Below, one piece after another: positions 52,408 to 62,566 of a DNA stretch of 64,000 nucleotides (the stretch's first letter is position 1; every line of letters begins with the position of its first letter). Under the pieces are notes generated by a model that was given only the letters and a program-made list of their open reading frames with translations, was not told the DNA's origin and did not search any database. The DNA lies in assembly GCA_963710665.1 (NCBI GenBank), contig CAVQBC010000008.1, forward strand, positions 558,001 through 622,000, in the 5' to 3' direction. This DNA is from CAVQBC01 sp963710665. Its GTDB lineage: Bacteria; Actinomycetota; Thermoleophilia; Solirubrobacterales; Solirubrobacteraceae. Position numbers and translations under genes: made by a program.

Positions 52408-53534
52408 CGACGGGCTCCCGCGAGGGCGCCGGCGACCGGACCGCGGCCGGTCCCGGCGGCCAGCTCGCGCACGATCGCTCCGGGCAGCTCGTCGAGCGGC
52501 AGCACCGCGTCGGCGAGGCCGGCGTCGGCCACCGCGCGCGGCATCCCGTAGACGGTGCAGGTGGACTCCGCCTCGACGAGGACGCGGCCGCCGTGGCGGC
52601 GGACCTCCTCGGCGCCGGCCGTGCCGTCGCGGCCCATCCCCGTCAGCACCACGAGCAGCAGGCGGGCGCCGAAGGCCCGCGCGGCGTCGGCGATGGTGAG
52701 GTCGGCGCGCGGCCGCAGGCCGCCGATCTCCGCTTCGTCGCTGAGGCGGGCGCGGCGCTCGTCGACGCGCAGGTGCAGGCCGCCGGCCGCCAGCAGGGCG
52801 GTGTCGGGCTCGAGGCGCGCGCCGTCGGCGGCCTCGCGCACCGTCAGCGACGAGGCGGCGTCGAGGCGGGCGGCCAGCGACGCGGTGAACCCGGCCGGCA
52901 TGTGCTGGACGATCGCCACGGCCGCGCCCAGCGGGGCCGGCAGCGCGGGCACGAGCTCGCCGAGCGCGCGCGGCCCGCCGGTGGAGGAGGCGATGAGCAC
53001 GAGGCGCTCGGCGACGGCCGGGCCGGCGGCCGCCCGCAGCGCGGCGGCGGCGCGGGATGGGGCCCCGCCCGCCCCTCCCGCGGGCGCGGGCGCAGGCGCG
53101 GCCGGGCGCTCGGGGGCCGAGCGCGGCGCGCGGCCGGACGTCGCGACGGCGGCGCGCACCTTGGAGCACAGCTCCTCGCCGAAGGCGGCGATCCCGCTCG
53201 GGCCGCCGGGCTTGGCGACCAGCTCGAACGCCCCGAGGCCGAGCGCGTCGACCGCGCGGGCGCCGTGGCGGGGCGAGAAGGCGGAGACGACGACGGTGGG
53301 CACCGAGGGCCCGTGCTCGCCCAGCTCGCGCAGCACCCCGAGGCCGTCGCGGCCCGGCATGGTGAGGTCGAGCGTCATGGCGTCGGGCCGCAGCTCGCGG
53401 CAGAGCGCGAGCGCCTCGTCGCCGTCGGCGGCCTCGCCGGCGATCTCGAAGCCGGCGCCGCGGAGGTTCGACGCGACCACCCGGCGCATGAGCGCCGAGT
53501 CGTCGGCCACGACGATGCGGGGAGCGGTGGACAT
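52404..53534 (-). CDS. cheB: Receptor methylesterase/deamidase CheB
   Basis: A 376-residue protein. REC domain with Asp56 in AMTLDLTMPGRDGL; a Pro/Ala linker at about 135-170; methylesterase domain with Ser184 in IASSTGGPRA, His211 in VQHMPAGFT and Asp303 in LTGMGRDGTAG. Removes methyl groups from receptors when phosphorylated by CheA. Six bases separate it from cheW. Confidence 0.93.
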   Translation of the reverse strand: MSTAPRIVVADDSALMRRVVASNLRGAGFEIAGEAADGDEALALCRELRPDAMTLDLTMPGRDGLGVLRELGEHGPSVPTVVVSAFSPRHGARAVDALGLGAFELVAKPGGPSGIAAFGEELCSKVRAAVATSGRAPRSAPERPAAPAPAPAGGAGGAPSRAAAALRAAAGPAVAERLVLIASSTGGPRALGELVPALPAPLGAAVAIVQHMPAGFTASLAARLDAASSLTVREAADGARLEPDTALLAAGGLHLRVDERRARLSDEAEIGGLRPRADLTIADAARAFGARLLLVVLTGMGRDGTAGAEEVRRHGGRVLVEAESTCTVYGMPRAVADAGLADAVLPLDELPGAIVRELAAGTGRGPVAGALAGARR

Positions 53535-53540
53535 CGGGCG

Positions 53541-54050
53541 CTAGACCGTGGCGGAGGTCCGCGCAGAGGCCGGAAGGGTCGGGACGGCGGGGGCGGCCGC
53601 GGGCGGCGCCACGGCGGGGGTCCCTTGCGCGGTGGCCGCGAACACGCCGTCGAGGTTGAGCAGGACGATCAGGCGGTCGTCGACCTTGGCGATCCCCTGG
53701 ACGAGCTCCTCGTCGGCGACCGCGATGTCCTCGAGCTGCGTCTCGGCCACCGTGAGCACCTCGGTGACCTCGTCGACGATCACGCCGGCCTGGTCGCCGC
53801 CGGCGTCGACGATCACGATCTTGCCGCCACCGGCCGTCGCGCCGATGCCGAGCCGGGCGCCGAGGTCGCAGACCGGGATGATCTTGCCGCGCAGGCTGAT
53901 CACGCCCCGCATCCACGGCACGTCCGAGCTCACGGTGCGGGGCTCGGTCCAGTCGATGATCTCCTGCACCCGGGTGATCGGGGCGGCGTACTCCTCGCGG
54001 CCGAGGGAGAACACGACGAGCTGGTGGGTCGGGACGGTGGCGTCGGACAT
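53541..54050 (-). CDS. cheW: Chemotaxis coupling protein CheW
   Basis: A 169-residue protein: HQLVVFSLGREEYAAPITRV, QEIIDWTEP, WMRGVISLRGKIIPVCDLGA, RLGI, VDEVTEVLTV and KVDDRLIVLLNLDGVF. It bridges receptor and CheA. A 20-residue Pro/Ala-rich tail follows the domain. ATG 54050 follows GGAG. It lies 195 bases after the receptor gene, a gap in which I see no other gene. Confidence 0.92.
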   Translation of the reverse strand: MSDATVPTHQLVVFSLGREEYAAPITRVQEIIDWTEPRTVSSDVPWMRGVISLRGKIIPVCDLGARLGIGATAGGGKIVIVDAGGDQAGVIVDEVTEVLTVAETQLEDIAVADEELVQGIAKVDDRLIVLLNLDGVFAATAQGTPAVAPPAAAPAVPTLPASARTSATV

Positions 54051-54245
54051 TCGAGGGCTCCGGAATCGGTTCAGGCGGAAGTGGTGCGCGTGGATCAGGC
54101 GCGCCGCCTCGCCCGCTTCATCGGCCTCCCCGGCCCAGAGTTGAGCGGGAACGCGTCCGTCGGCGGACAAGGGATGCGGCCCGGCCCGCCCCGCCGGCCC
54201 GCGCGGCGTGGCGCGGGCGGGCGGGTGCACGCGGGCGGAGGGTCG

Positions 54246-56096
54246 TCAGGCGGCGACCTTGAACTGGCCGACGAGGCGCTCGAGGTCCTCGGCGGTCCGG
54301 GCGAGCTCCTGCGCGGAGGCCGCGATCTCCTGCGTGGAGGCGCTGGTCTGCTGCGTGGAGGCGGAGACCTGCTCGGCCGACGCGGAGGACTGCTCGGCGA
54401 CCGCGGCGACCTCGCCGATGTCGGTCTGCACGCGCCCGGCATCGGCGGAGATCTGCTGCACGCTCGCGGCGATCTCCGTGACCCGCTCGGTCATCTCCTC
54501 GACCGATCCGCCGATGTGCAGGAACGCCTCGCGCGTGGTCTCGACCGTGGCGACGCCGTCGGCCGTGCGCTGCGCGCCGTCCTCGACGACGGAGACCACG
54601 TTCTGGGTCTCGGCCTGGATCTGCTCGACGAGCGCGGCGATCTCCGCGGCGGCCTCCTGGCTGCCCTCGGCGAGCTTGCGCACCTCCTCGGCGACGACCG
54701 CGAACCCGCGGCCCTGCTCGCCGGCGCGCGCGGCCTCGATCGCCGCGTTGAGCGCCAGGAGGTTCGTCTGACCCGCGATCCGCGTGATCGTGTCCACGAT
54801 CGTGCCGATCTCCTCGGACTTGCCGGCCAGGCCCTGGATGGCGGTGCTGACCTGCTGGCTCGAGGCCGCGACCTGCTGGATCGCGCCGGAGGCATGCTCG
54901 GCGGCGTCGACGCCCTCCTGGGCGGCGGCGCGGGCCCGCGCGGCGACCTCGGCGGTCTGCTGCGCGCTGTCGGCCGACGCGGCCGCGGCCCGCGCGGACT
55001 CCTCGGCGGCGCCGCGCGCGGACTCGACCATGCGCACCTGGCGCTCGGCGCCCTGCGCGACGTCGCCGACCGCGGAGGCGATCTCGCCGACGGCCTTGCC
55101 GGCCTCCTCGGAGGTCGACGCCATCTGCTGGGAGGCGGCCGCCACCGTGCCGGCGTTGCCGGTCACGGCGCTGATCATGGTCGACAGGCGCGCGCGGGCG
55201 TTGTTGTAGGACTCGATGCTCGCCTGTGTCTTGGCCAGCATCCCGTTGAACGTGGCGGCGAGCCGGCCGAGCTCGTCGTCGCCGAGGCCGGTGACGGGCT
55301 CGGTGACGGGGACCACCTCGCGGGTGAGGTCGCCGTCGGCGAGCTCGTTGAGCGCGCGGGTGAGGTCCTGCAGGCAATGCTCGTCGAGGCTGCGCATCCG
55401 CTCGCCGATGAGCGCGACGGGGCGCGTGACGCTGCGGGTGATCCACACGGCGAGCCCGATGGCGACCAGCAGCGCGGCCAGGGCCACGAGCACGATCGTG
55501 CGCTTGCCGGAGTCGGCGGTGGCGCCGGCCGCGCCGGCGTCGGCGGCGGCGTCCGCGTCGAGCGCGGACTGCGTCTTCGCGCCGGCGCTCTGCACGGCGT
55601 CGGAGGCGGCGACGAAGCGCCCGACGTAGACGTCGCGCGATCCGGCGCGCTCCTCGGACTTGGCGACCGTCTCCGCCCGCGAGCGCTTGGCCAGCTCGGC
55701 GGCGAGCTCCTGGAACGTGGCGCGCGCCTCGCCGAACGCCTCGGCCTGCGCGGCCTGCGGGGTGCCCGCGAGCAGCCGCTCGAGCTGGGCGGAGTCGGCG
55801 TCGTTGCGCCTGTTCGCAGCCAGGATCGTGCGCTGGAGGTCGTCCTGGGCATCGAGGTCGCCGTCGAAGACGTAGAGGTGCTGGGCGACCTCATGGCCGG
55901 TCGTGAGCGCCCGGGCGGTGATCGCCGAGGACAGGGCGACGGCCTTGGTGCTGCGCTCGGCGATGGTCTCGACGCGGCTGTCGACGCTGCCGAGGGACGA
56001 GATCGCCGCGAAGGCGACGACGATCAGGCCTACGGCGAGAGCGCCGAAGCCGAGCCCGAGGCGGGCTGCGAGGGGAAGGTTTCGTAGGCGGTCCAT
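54246..56096 (-). CDS. Methyl-accepting chemotaxis protein
   Basis: A 616-residue receptor. TM1 at about 12-32, a helical periplasmic domain of about 155 residues resembling a four-helix-bundle sensor, TM2 at about 190-212 (IVLVALAALLVAIGLAVWIT), HAMP to about 270, then the signalling coiled coil with the hairpin tip EIGTIVDTITRIAGQTNLLA, LNAAIEAARAGEQGRGFAVV, AEEVRKLAEGS. The periplasmic part is Ala/Asp/Gly-rich before TM2. First gene of the che operon, upstream of cheW. Ligand unknown. Confidence 0.92.
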   Translation of the reverse strand: MDRLRNLPLAARLGLGFGALAVGLIVVAFAAISSLGSVDSRVETIAERSTKAVALSSAITARALTTGHEVAQHLYVFDGDLDAQDDLQRTILAANRRNDADSAQLERLLAGTPQAAQAEAFGEARATFQELAAELAKRSRAETVAKSEERAGSRDVYVGRFVAASDAVQSAGAKTQSALDADAAADAGAAGATADSGKRTIVLVALAALLVAIGLAVWITRSVTRPVALIGERMRSLDEHCLQDLTRALNELADGDLTREVVPVTEPVTGLGDDELGRLAATFNGMLAKTQASIESYNNARARLSTMISAVTGNAGTVAAASQQMASTSEEAGKAVGEIASAVGDVAQGAERQVRMVESARGAAEESARAAAASADSAQQTAEVAARARAAAQEGVDAAEHASGAIQQVAASSQQVSTAIQGLAGKSEEIGTIVDTITRIAGQTNLLALNAAIEAARAGEQGRGFAVVAEEVRKLAEGSQEAAAEIAALVEQIQAETQNVVSVVEDGAQRTADGVATVETTREAFLHIGGSVEEMTERVTEIAASVQQISADAGRVQTDIGEVAAVAEQSSASAEQVSASTQQTSASTQEIAASAQELARTAEDLERLVGQFKVAA

Positions 56097-56195
56097 GGAG
56101 GAGGGGGGAGGAGTCGGGTCGCCTCCGGTGATCGGCCGGGGACCGCTGTGGTTGAGCGCCGGGGCGCCACCCCGTGCGATTTCATCGACGTCGCG

Positions 56196-56339
56196 TCAGT
56201 TCCGCGACCACCGTCGCCGGGCCAGCGCGGCGAGCAGCGCCGCCCAGTCGACGACGCCGGCCACCAGGTGCCCGAGCGGCCCGCACACGAGCCACGCGGC
56301 GGCGCGCGCGGCGGGACCGGGGCGGGGCGGCGGGGCCAT
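56196..56339 (-). CDS. Small hydrophobic protein
   Basis: A 47-residue product: MAPPPRPGPAARAAAWLVCG, PLGHLVAGVVDWAALLAALA, RRRWSRN. The core GPLGHLxxGxxDW is a pattern I associate with small actinobacterial membrane proteins of unknown role. ATG 56339 lies 29 bases from the divergent trigger-factor start. It could precede the mcp gene in the same transcript. No good ribosome-binding site is visible. Confidence 0.5.
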   Translation of the reverse strand: MAPPPRPGPAARAAAWLVCGPLGHLVAGVVDWAALLAALARRRWSRN

Positions 56340-56368
56340 GCGGCGCGACGCTATCGTTCACCGCCGCC

Positions 56369-57769
56369 ATGGCCTCCCCCGTCAGCACCACCGTCACCGA
56401 GCTGCCCGAGTCGCGCGTCCGCGTCCAGGCCGAGGTCCCGGCGGACGAGGTCGAGAAGCGCGTCGCCCAGGCGGCCCGCGCGCTCGGCCGCGATCTACGC
56501 GTCCCCGGCTTCCGCAAGGGCAAGGTCCCGCCGCCCGTGATCATCAAGCGGGTCGGCCGCGACGCCGTGCTGGACGAGGCCGTCCGCGGGTCGATCGGCG
56601 CCTGGTATACGGCCGCGATCGACAACGCGAACATCGCGCCGGTCGGGGAGCCCTCCCTCGACCTCGGCGACCTGCCCGCCGAGGGCGAGCCGCTGCGCTT
56701 CTCGATCGAGATCGGCGTGCGCCCGGTGGCGGTGCTCGGCTCCTACCGCGACCTCGAGGTCGGCAGGCGCTCGGCCGACGTCACCGACGAGCAGATCGCC
56801 GCCGAGGTCGACCGCCTGCGCGAGCGCACCGCCAAGCTCGAGACCGCCGACCGTCCGGCGGCCACCGGCGACTTCGTGGTCATCGACTACGCCGGCAGCC
56901 TCGACGGCACGCCGTTCGCCGGGGGCGAGGGCCGCGACCAGATGGTCGAGCTCGGCTCCGAGCGCCTCGTCCCGGGCTTCGAGGAGCAGCTCGTGGGCGC
57001 CTCCGCCGGCGAGGAGCGCACGGTCACCATCACCTTCCCCGACGACTACGGGGCGACCGAGCTGGCCGGGAACACCGCCGAGTTCGCGGTCACGGTCAAG
57101 GAGGTCAAGGTCAAGGAGCTGCCCGAGGTCGACGACGAGCTGGCCGCGGAGGCCGGCTTCGACACGCTGGACGAGCTGCGCGAGGACATCCGCGAGCGGC
57201 TCGCCGAGACCCAGAGCGCGGAGATCGAGGCCGAGTTCCGCCAGGTCGCGCTGGACGCCGCGGTCGACGCCGCCACCGTCGACGTCCCCGACGCGCTCGT
57301 CGAGGCCCGGGCCCACGAGCTCTTCGACCAGATGGTCCACTCCCTCGGCCACCAGGGCATCTCCAAGGACGCCTACCTCCAGATCGCGGGCAAGTCCGAG
57401 GAGGAGATCGTCGAGGAGGGCAAGGAGGACGCCGGCCAGGCGCTGCGGCGCGAGGCCGTGCTCGCCGCGATCGTCGAGGCCGAGGGCATCGAGCCCACCG
57501 AGGAGGAGGTGCTCGAGGCCGTCGAGCGCGCCGCCCCCGGCGAGCAGACGTCGCCCAAGAAGCTGCTCGACCGCCTGGAGTCCGCGGGCCGTCTCGACCA
57601 GCTCAAGGCCGACCTCGCGCAGCGCAAGGCGCTCGACCTGGTCGCCGAGTCGGCGAAGCCGATCTCCATCGAGCAGGCCCAGGCCCGCGACAAGCTCTGG
57701 ACGCCCGGCAAGGACAAGGAGGGCGCGCAGGAGCCCGCCGCCGGGCGGCTCTGGACCCCCGGGTCCTAG
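56369..57769 (+). CDS. tig: Trigger factor (ribosome-associated peptidyl-prolyl isomerase)
   Basis: A 466-residue chaperone. Ribosome-binding domain with the signature RVPGFRKGKVPPPVI at about 46-60, FKBP-type isomerase domain (ATGDFVVIDYAGSLDGTPFA, MVELGSERLVPGFEEQLVGA), and a long helical C-terminal domain. The tail carries two copies of LWTPG (DKLWTPGKD and GRLWTPGS at the very end). Binds nascent chains at the exit tunnel. Upstream of clpP and clpX, as in many bacteria, but here separated by an EAL gene. Confidence 0.95.
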   Translation: MASPVSTTVTELPESRVRVQAEVPADEVEKRVAQAARALGRDLRVPGFRKGKVPPPVIIKRVGRDAVLDEAVRGSIGAWYTAAIDNANIAPVGEPSLDLGDLPAEGEPLRFSIEIGVRPVAVLGSYRDLEVGRRSADVTDEQIAAEVDRLRERTAKLETADRPAATGDFVVIDYAGSLDGTPFAGGEGRDQMVELGSERLVPGFEEQLVGASAGEERTVTITFPDDYGATELAGNTAEFAVTVKEVKVKELPEVDDELAAEAGFDTLDELREDIRERLAETQSAEIEAEFRQVALDAAVDAATVDVPDALVEARAHELFDQMVHSLGHQGISKDAYLQIAGKSEEEIVEEGKEDAGQALRREAVLAAIVEAEGIEPTEEEVLEAVERAAPGEQTSPKKLLDRLESAGRLDQLKADLAQRKALDLVAESAKPISIEQAQARDKLWTPGKDKEGAQEPAAGRLWTPGS

Positions 57770-57826
57770 GTCGTCATCGACCGGTCGTCCAGCGGGCGCC
57801 CGGCGAGCTCACAGCCCCACCCGCTC

Positions 57827-59680
57827 GTGCCGATGGGAGTCCGACCGCGATCCCAGACCCCGCCGCCTGACGCGGCCGACCTCGAGCGCGCCATCGCCCA
57901 CGGCGAGCTCGTGGCCCACTTCCAGCCGCAGGTCGACCTCGCCACCGGCGCGGCCGTGGGCGTCGAGGCCCTCGCGCGCTGGCATCACCCCGAGCACGGC
58001 GAGCTCCCGCCGCGGGACTTCATCCCGCTGGCTGAGGGCGGCGAGCTGATCAGGCCGCTCACGCGGTCGATCCTCGACCAGGCCCTCGCGCGGGCGCGCG
58101 ATTGGGAGGCGGCCGGGCATGGCCTCACCGTGTCGGTCAACGTCGCCGCCCCGAGCGTGCGCACCACCGCCCTGATCGACGACGTGCGCGACGCGCTGCG
58201 GGCCACCGGCGTGGCGCCCGCGCGGGTCTGCCTCGAGATCACGGAGAGCGCGATCATGCACGAGCCCGACCGCGCGCTCGAGATCCTCGGCAGCCTGCGC
58301 GCGCTCGGCGTCTCGCTCGCGCTCGACGACTTCGGCACCGGCTACTCGTCGCTCGCGCGGCTCCAGCGGCTCCCGATCGAGGAGGTCAAGATCGACCGCT
58401 CGTTCGTCGCCGACCTGCGCGGCGGGGCCGACCTCGGGGTGCTCGGGCTGATCGCCGACCTCGGCCGCCGCCTCGGCCACCGGGTGGTGGCCGAGGGGGT
58501 CGAGGAGCTCACCGACGTCCCCGTGCTGGCCGGCCTCGGCTGCCATCTCGGCCAGGGCTACCTGTTCGCCCGCCCGATGCCCGCCGTGGCGATCGCGGGC
58601 TGGCTCGCCGAGCGGGCCGCGCTCGCCCGGGCGCGCCCGGGGGAGGCCGAGCCGGCGGTCCCCGGCGGCGGACCCGCCGCCGAGCTGTCCTCCGGCGGCA
58701 CGCTCTCGGAGATCGTGGAGGCCGGGCTGCGGATGCTCGGCGAGCGCCTCGGCCTCACCGTCGGGATCGCGTGGCTGGCCGACGACGACGGTCGCCTGCT
58801 CGAGTGCCACAGCGTCTGGGAGGCGGCGCCGGGGCGCTCCGCGCCGCTCGTGGGCGCCAGCCGCGGCATGCGCATCGCCCCCGGGGTGGGGCTGCCCGGG
58901 CGGGTGTGGGAGCGCGGCGACACCGAGGTCGTCCCGGACGTCGACGCCCACACCGGGATCATCCGGCAGGAGCCGGCGCGCGCGGCCGGGCTGCGCGGAG
59001 CGGTCGCGTTCCCGCTGATCGCGGGCGAGCGCGTGGTGGGCGTGGTCGAGCTGTGGGGCCCACGGCGCCTCGAGCCCGGGCCGGAGCTCGAGGAGCTCGT
59101 GGAGGGGATGCGCGGACGGCTGGCCGAGCTGGTCGGGCGGCGGCTCGCCGAGCGCGGGGCGCTCGAGGCCGCGGAGACGCTCGGCGCGCTCGCCCGGGCC
59201 AGCCGCGAGGTGGCGGCCGCGCCGGGGCCCGCCGCGCTGTGCGCCGCGGTCCGCGACGTGGCGGGCGCCGACGCGGTGCTGCTGTGGGAGCCCTGCCAGG
59301 GCGGCACCGCGCTGCGGGCGGGGCACGCCGTCGGCTGGGACGGCCCCGCGCCCGAGGTGAGCCTCGAGGGCCGGCCCTCCGGCGCCGCCGCGGCGTTCCG
59401 GTCGGGGCGGCGGATCTTCGTGCCGCACGCGGGCCGCCACGCGGTGCCCGCGCCGGACCTGGTCGCGCGGCTGGGGGCGCGCTCGGCGCTCTATCTACCG
59501 GTCGGCGGGCCCGCCGGTACGCTCGCCGTCTTCGCCCTCGCATGGCGCTCGCCGGTGGCCCGCCTGCCGGCCGCCACCGCCAACGCGCTCGAGCTCCTCG
59601 CCGACCAGGCGGCGCTCGTCCTCGCCCCGGCCGGCGGCCCCTCGCCGGCCTCCTCCGGCACTGCGGAGGGACTCGCCTGA
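57827..59680 (+). CDS. EAL c-di-GMP phosphodiesterase with two GAF-like domains
   Basis: About 617 residues. An N-terminal EAL domain (residues 15-260) keeps the catalytic set: VEALARW, NVAAPSV, EITESAI, LALDDFGTGYSSL, VKIDRSFV, VAEGVEEL, GYLFARPMP. Two GAF-like sensory domains follow at about 290-430 (GLRGAVAFPLIAGERVVGVV) and 450-600. EAL before GAF is the reverse of the common order. No GGDEF is present. Placed between tig and clpP on the same strand; GTG 57827 or ATG 57833 start, both with weak ribosome-binding sites. Confidence 0.85.
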   Translation: MPMGVRPRSQTPPPDAADLERAIAHGELVAHFQPQVDLATGAAVGVEALARWHHPEHGELPPRDFIPLAEGGELIRPLTRSILDQALARARDWEAAGHGLTVSVNVAAPSVRTTALIDDVRDALRATGVAPARVCLEITESAIMHEPDRALEILGSLRALGVSLALDDFGTGYSSLARLQRLPIEEVKIDRSFVADLRGGADLGVLGLIADLGRRLGHRVVAEGVEELTDVPVLAGLGCHLGQGYLFARPMPAVAIAGWLAERAALARARPGEAEPAVPGGGPAAELSSGGTLSEIVEAGLRMLGERLGLTVGIAWLADDDGRLLECHSVWEAAPGRSAPLVGASRGMRIAPGVGLPGRVWERGDTEVVPDVDAHTGIIRQEPARAAGLRGAVAFPLIAGERVVGVVELWGPRRLEPGPELEELVEGMRGRLAELVGRRLAERGALEAAETLGALARASREVAAAPGPAALCAAVRDVAGADAVLLWEPCQGGTALRAGHAVGWDGPAPEVSLEGRPSGAAAAFRSGRRIFVPHAGRHAVPAPDLVARLGARSALYLPVGGPAGTLAVFALAWRSPVARLPAATANALELLADQAALVLAPAGGPSPASSGTAEGLA

Positions 59681-59816
59681 CAGCCTCACCGGATGGGGTG
59701 GAGACCCTGCCGGAGCGGCCTTGAGCGATTGCTAGACTCGCGCCCCGGGAAGGCGGCCGCGGGCCGTTCGCTCGCAAGAAGGAATCGAGCGCCACAAGCG
59801 AAACGAAGCGAGGACC

Positions 59817-60401
59817 GTGAGCCCACTCGTACCGATGGTCGTCGAGCAGACCTCCCGCGGGGAGCGCGCGTTCGACATCTATTCCCGTCTGCTCAACGAG
59901 CGGATTGTCTTCCTCGGGACCCCGGTCGACGACCAGATCGCGAACCTCATCGTGGCGCAGCTGCTGCACCTCGAGTCCGAGGATCCCGACAAGGACATCT
60001 CGGTGTACATCAACTCGCCCGGCGGCTCCGTGTACAGCGGCCTCGCGATCTACGACACGATGCAGTTCATCAAGCCGGACGTGCAGACCATCTGCGTCGG
60101 CATCGCGATGTCGATGGGCGCGCTGCTGCTGGCGGGCGGCGCCCACGGGAAGCGTATGGCACTGCCGAACGCCAAGATCCTCATCCACCAGGTGTCCTCG
60201 GGCTTCCAGGGCCAGGCGACCGACATCGAGATCCACGCGCGCGAGGTCATCGAGCTCCGGCGCCGGCTGGACGAGATCATCGCCCAGCATTCCGGGCAGG
60301 ACATCGAGAAGGTGCGCACCGACACCGAGCGCGACTACTTCATGAGCTCCGAGGAAGCAAAGGAGTACGGCATCATCGATCGCGTGATCTCCGAGCACTA
60401 G
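59817..60401 (+). CDS. clpP: ATP-dependent Clp protease proteolytic subunit
   Basis: A 194-residue serine protease: LNERIVFLGTPVDDQIANLI, YINSPGGSVYSGLAIYDTMQ, Ser99 in GIAMSMGALLL, His124 in ILIHQ, Asp173 in TERDYFMS. The segment before Ser is GIAM rather than the usual GQAA/GMAA. GTG 59817 follows GCGAGGA. Forms the ClpXP chamber with the next gene product, 35 bases downstream. Confidence 0.95.
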   Translation: MSPLVPMVVEQTSRGERAFDIYSRLLNERIVFLGTPVDDQIANLIVAQLLHLESEDPDKDISVYINSPGGSVYSGLAIYDTMQFIKPDVQTICVGIAMSMGALLLAGGAHGKRMALPNAKILIHQVSSGFQGQATDIEIHAREVIELRRRLDEIIAQHSGQDIEKVRTDTERDYFMSSEEAKEYGIIDRVISEH

Positions 60402-60436
60402 CTCGGGGCCACGCGCGCCGTTACTGGGGGGAGACC

Positions 60437-61723
<1,287 letters not shown>

Positions 61724-61735
61724 GCAGGGCTTCGG

Positions 61736-62566
61736 CTACTCCGTCGTCCGCCGGCGGAACCGCCAGACGCACAGCGGCGCGGCGACCGCGAGGAAGGCGA
61801 CCGACCACAGCACCGCGGCGGTCACCGGGTGCAGCAGCGGCCACGGCGCGTCCGCCGGTATCGCGGTCGGGTTGCCGAACAGCGTGCGCACCGCCGCCGC
61901 GACCGCGCTGACCGGGTTGTACTCCGCGATCTGCTGGAGCCCGTCGGGCAGGCTCGCGGCCGGCACGAACGCGTTGGACAGGAACGTGAGCGGGAACACG
62001 GTCATGAACACGAGGCCCTGCACCGCGTCGGGCGTGCGGGCGATCACGCCGATCACCGTGCCCACGGCGATCATCGCCGCCGCGAAGAGCACGAGGAGCG
62101 CGAAGCCGCCCACCGCGTCGCCGACGCCCGCGTCGATGCGCCAGCCGATCGCGAGCCCGGTGGCCACGAGGACCACGAGCCCGACCATCGCCGCGCCCAG
62201 CTCGGCGAGGAAGTGCCCGAGCAGGTACGCCGACCGCGACGTGGGGAGCGAGCGGAAGCGGTCGACGATGCCCTCGCCGAGGTCGGTGGCGATCGACGTA
62301 CCGGGGCCCATCATCCCGAACGCCAGCGTCTGCACGAGGATCCCGCCGATCAGGTAGTCGTCGAAGTCGCCGCCCGGGATGGCGATGACGCCGCCGAAGA
62401 CGAACGCGAACAGCAGCACGAACATGATCGGCTGCAGCGTCACGTCGAGCAGCTTCTCTGGGATCTGGCGGACGTGCTCGAGGTTGCGCCTGGCGAGCGC
62501 CAGGCTGTCGGAGATCAGCCACCGCGCGCGCACGGCCGCGGGGGCGGGGGAGGATGTGGTCGTCAT
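61736..62566 (-). CDS. ABC-2 type drug-efflux permease (DrrB-like)
   Basis: A 276-residue permease with six helices. LLDVTLQPIMFVLLFAFVFG, GDFDDYLIGGILVQTLAFGM, DRFRSLPTSRSAYLLGHFLA and FPLTFLSNAFVPAASLPDGL are typical of the DrrB/daunorubicin-type ABC-2 family. ATG 62566 overlaps the ATPase stop (ATGA), so the two are coupled. Presumably controlled by the divergent TetR. Confidence 0.9.
   Translation of the reverse strand: MTTTSSPAPAAVRARWLISDSLALARRNLEHVRQIPEKLLDVTLQPIMFVLLFAFVFGGVIAIPGGDFDDYLIGGILVQTLAFGMMGPGTSIATDLGEGIVDRFRSLPTSRSAYLLGHFLAELGAAMVGLVVLVATGLAIGWRIDAGVGDAVGGFALLVLFAAAMIAVGTVIGVIARTPDAVQGLVFMTVFPLTFLSNAFVPAASLPDGLQQIAEYNPVSAVAAAVRTLFGNPTAIPADAPWPLLHPVTAAVLWSVAFLAVAAPLCVWRFRRRTTE

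Noticed and set aside
52593..56087. A plus-strand open frame of over 1,100 codons antisense to the che genes
   Set aside because: It is a shadow of the GC-rich minus-strand genes: no ribosome-binding site, repetitive Arg/Gly/Asp composition, and every base is covered by clear che genes.
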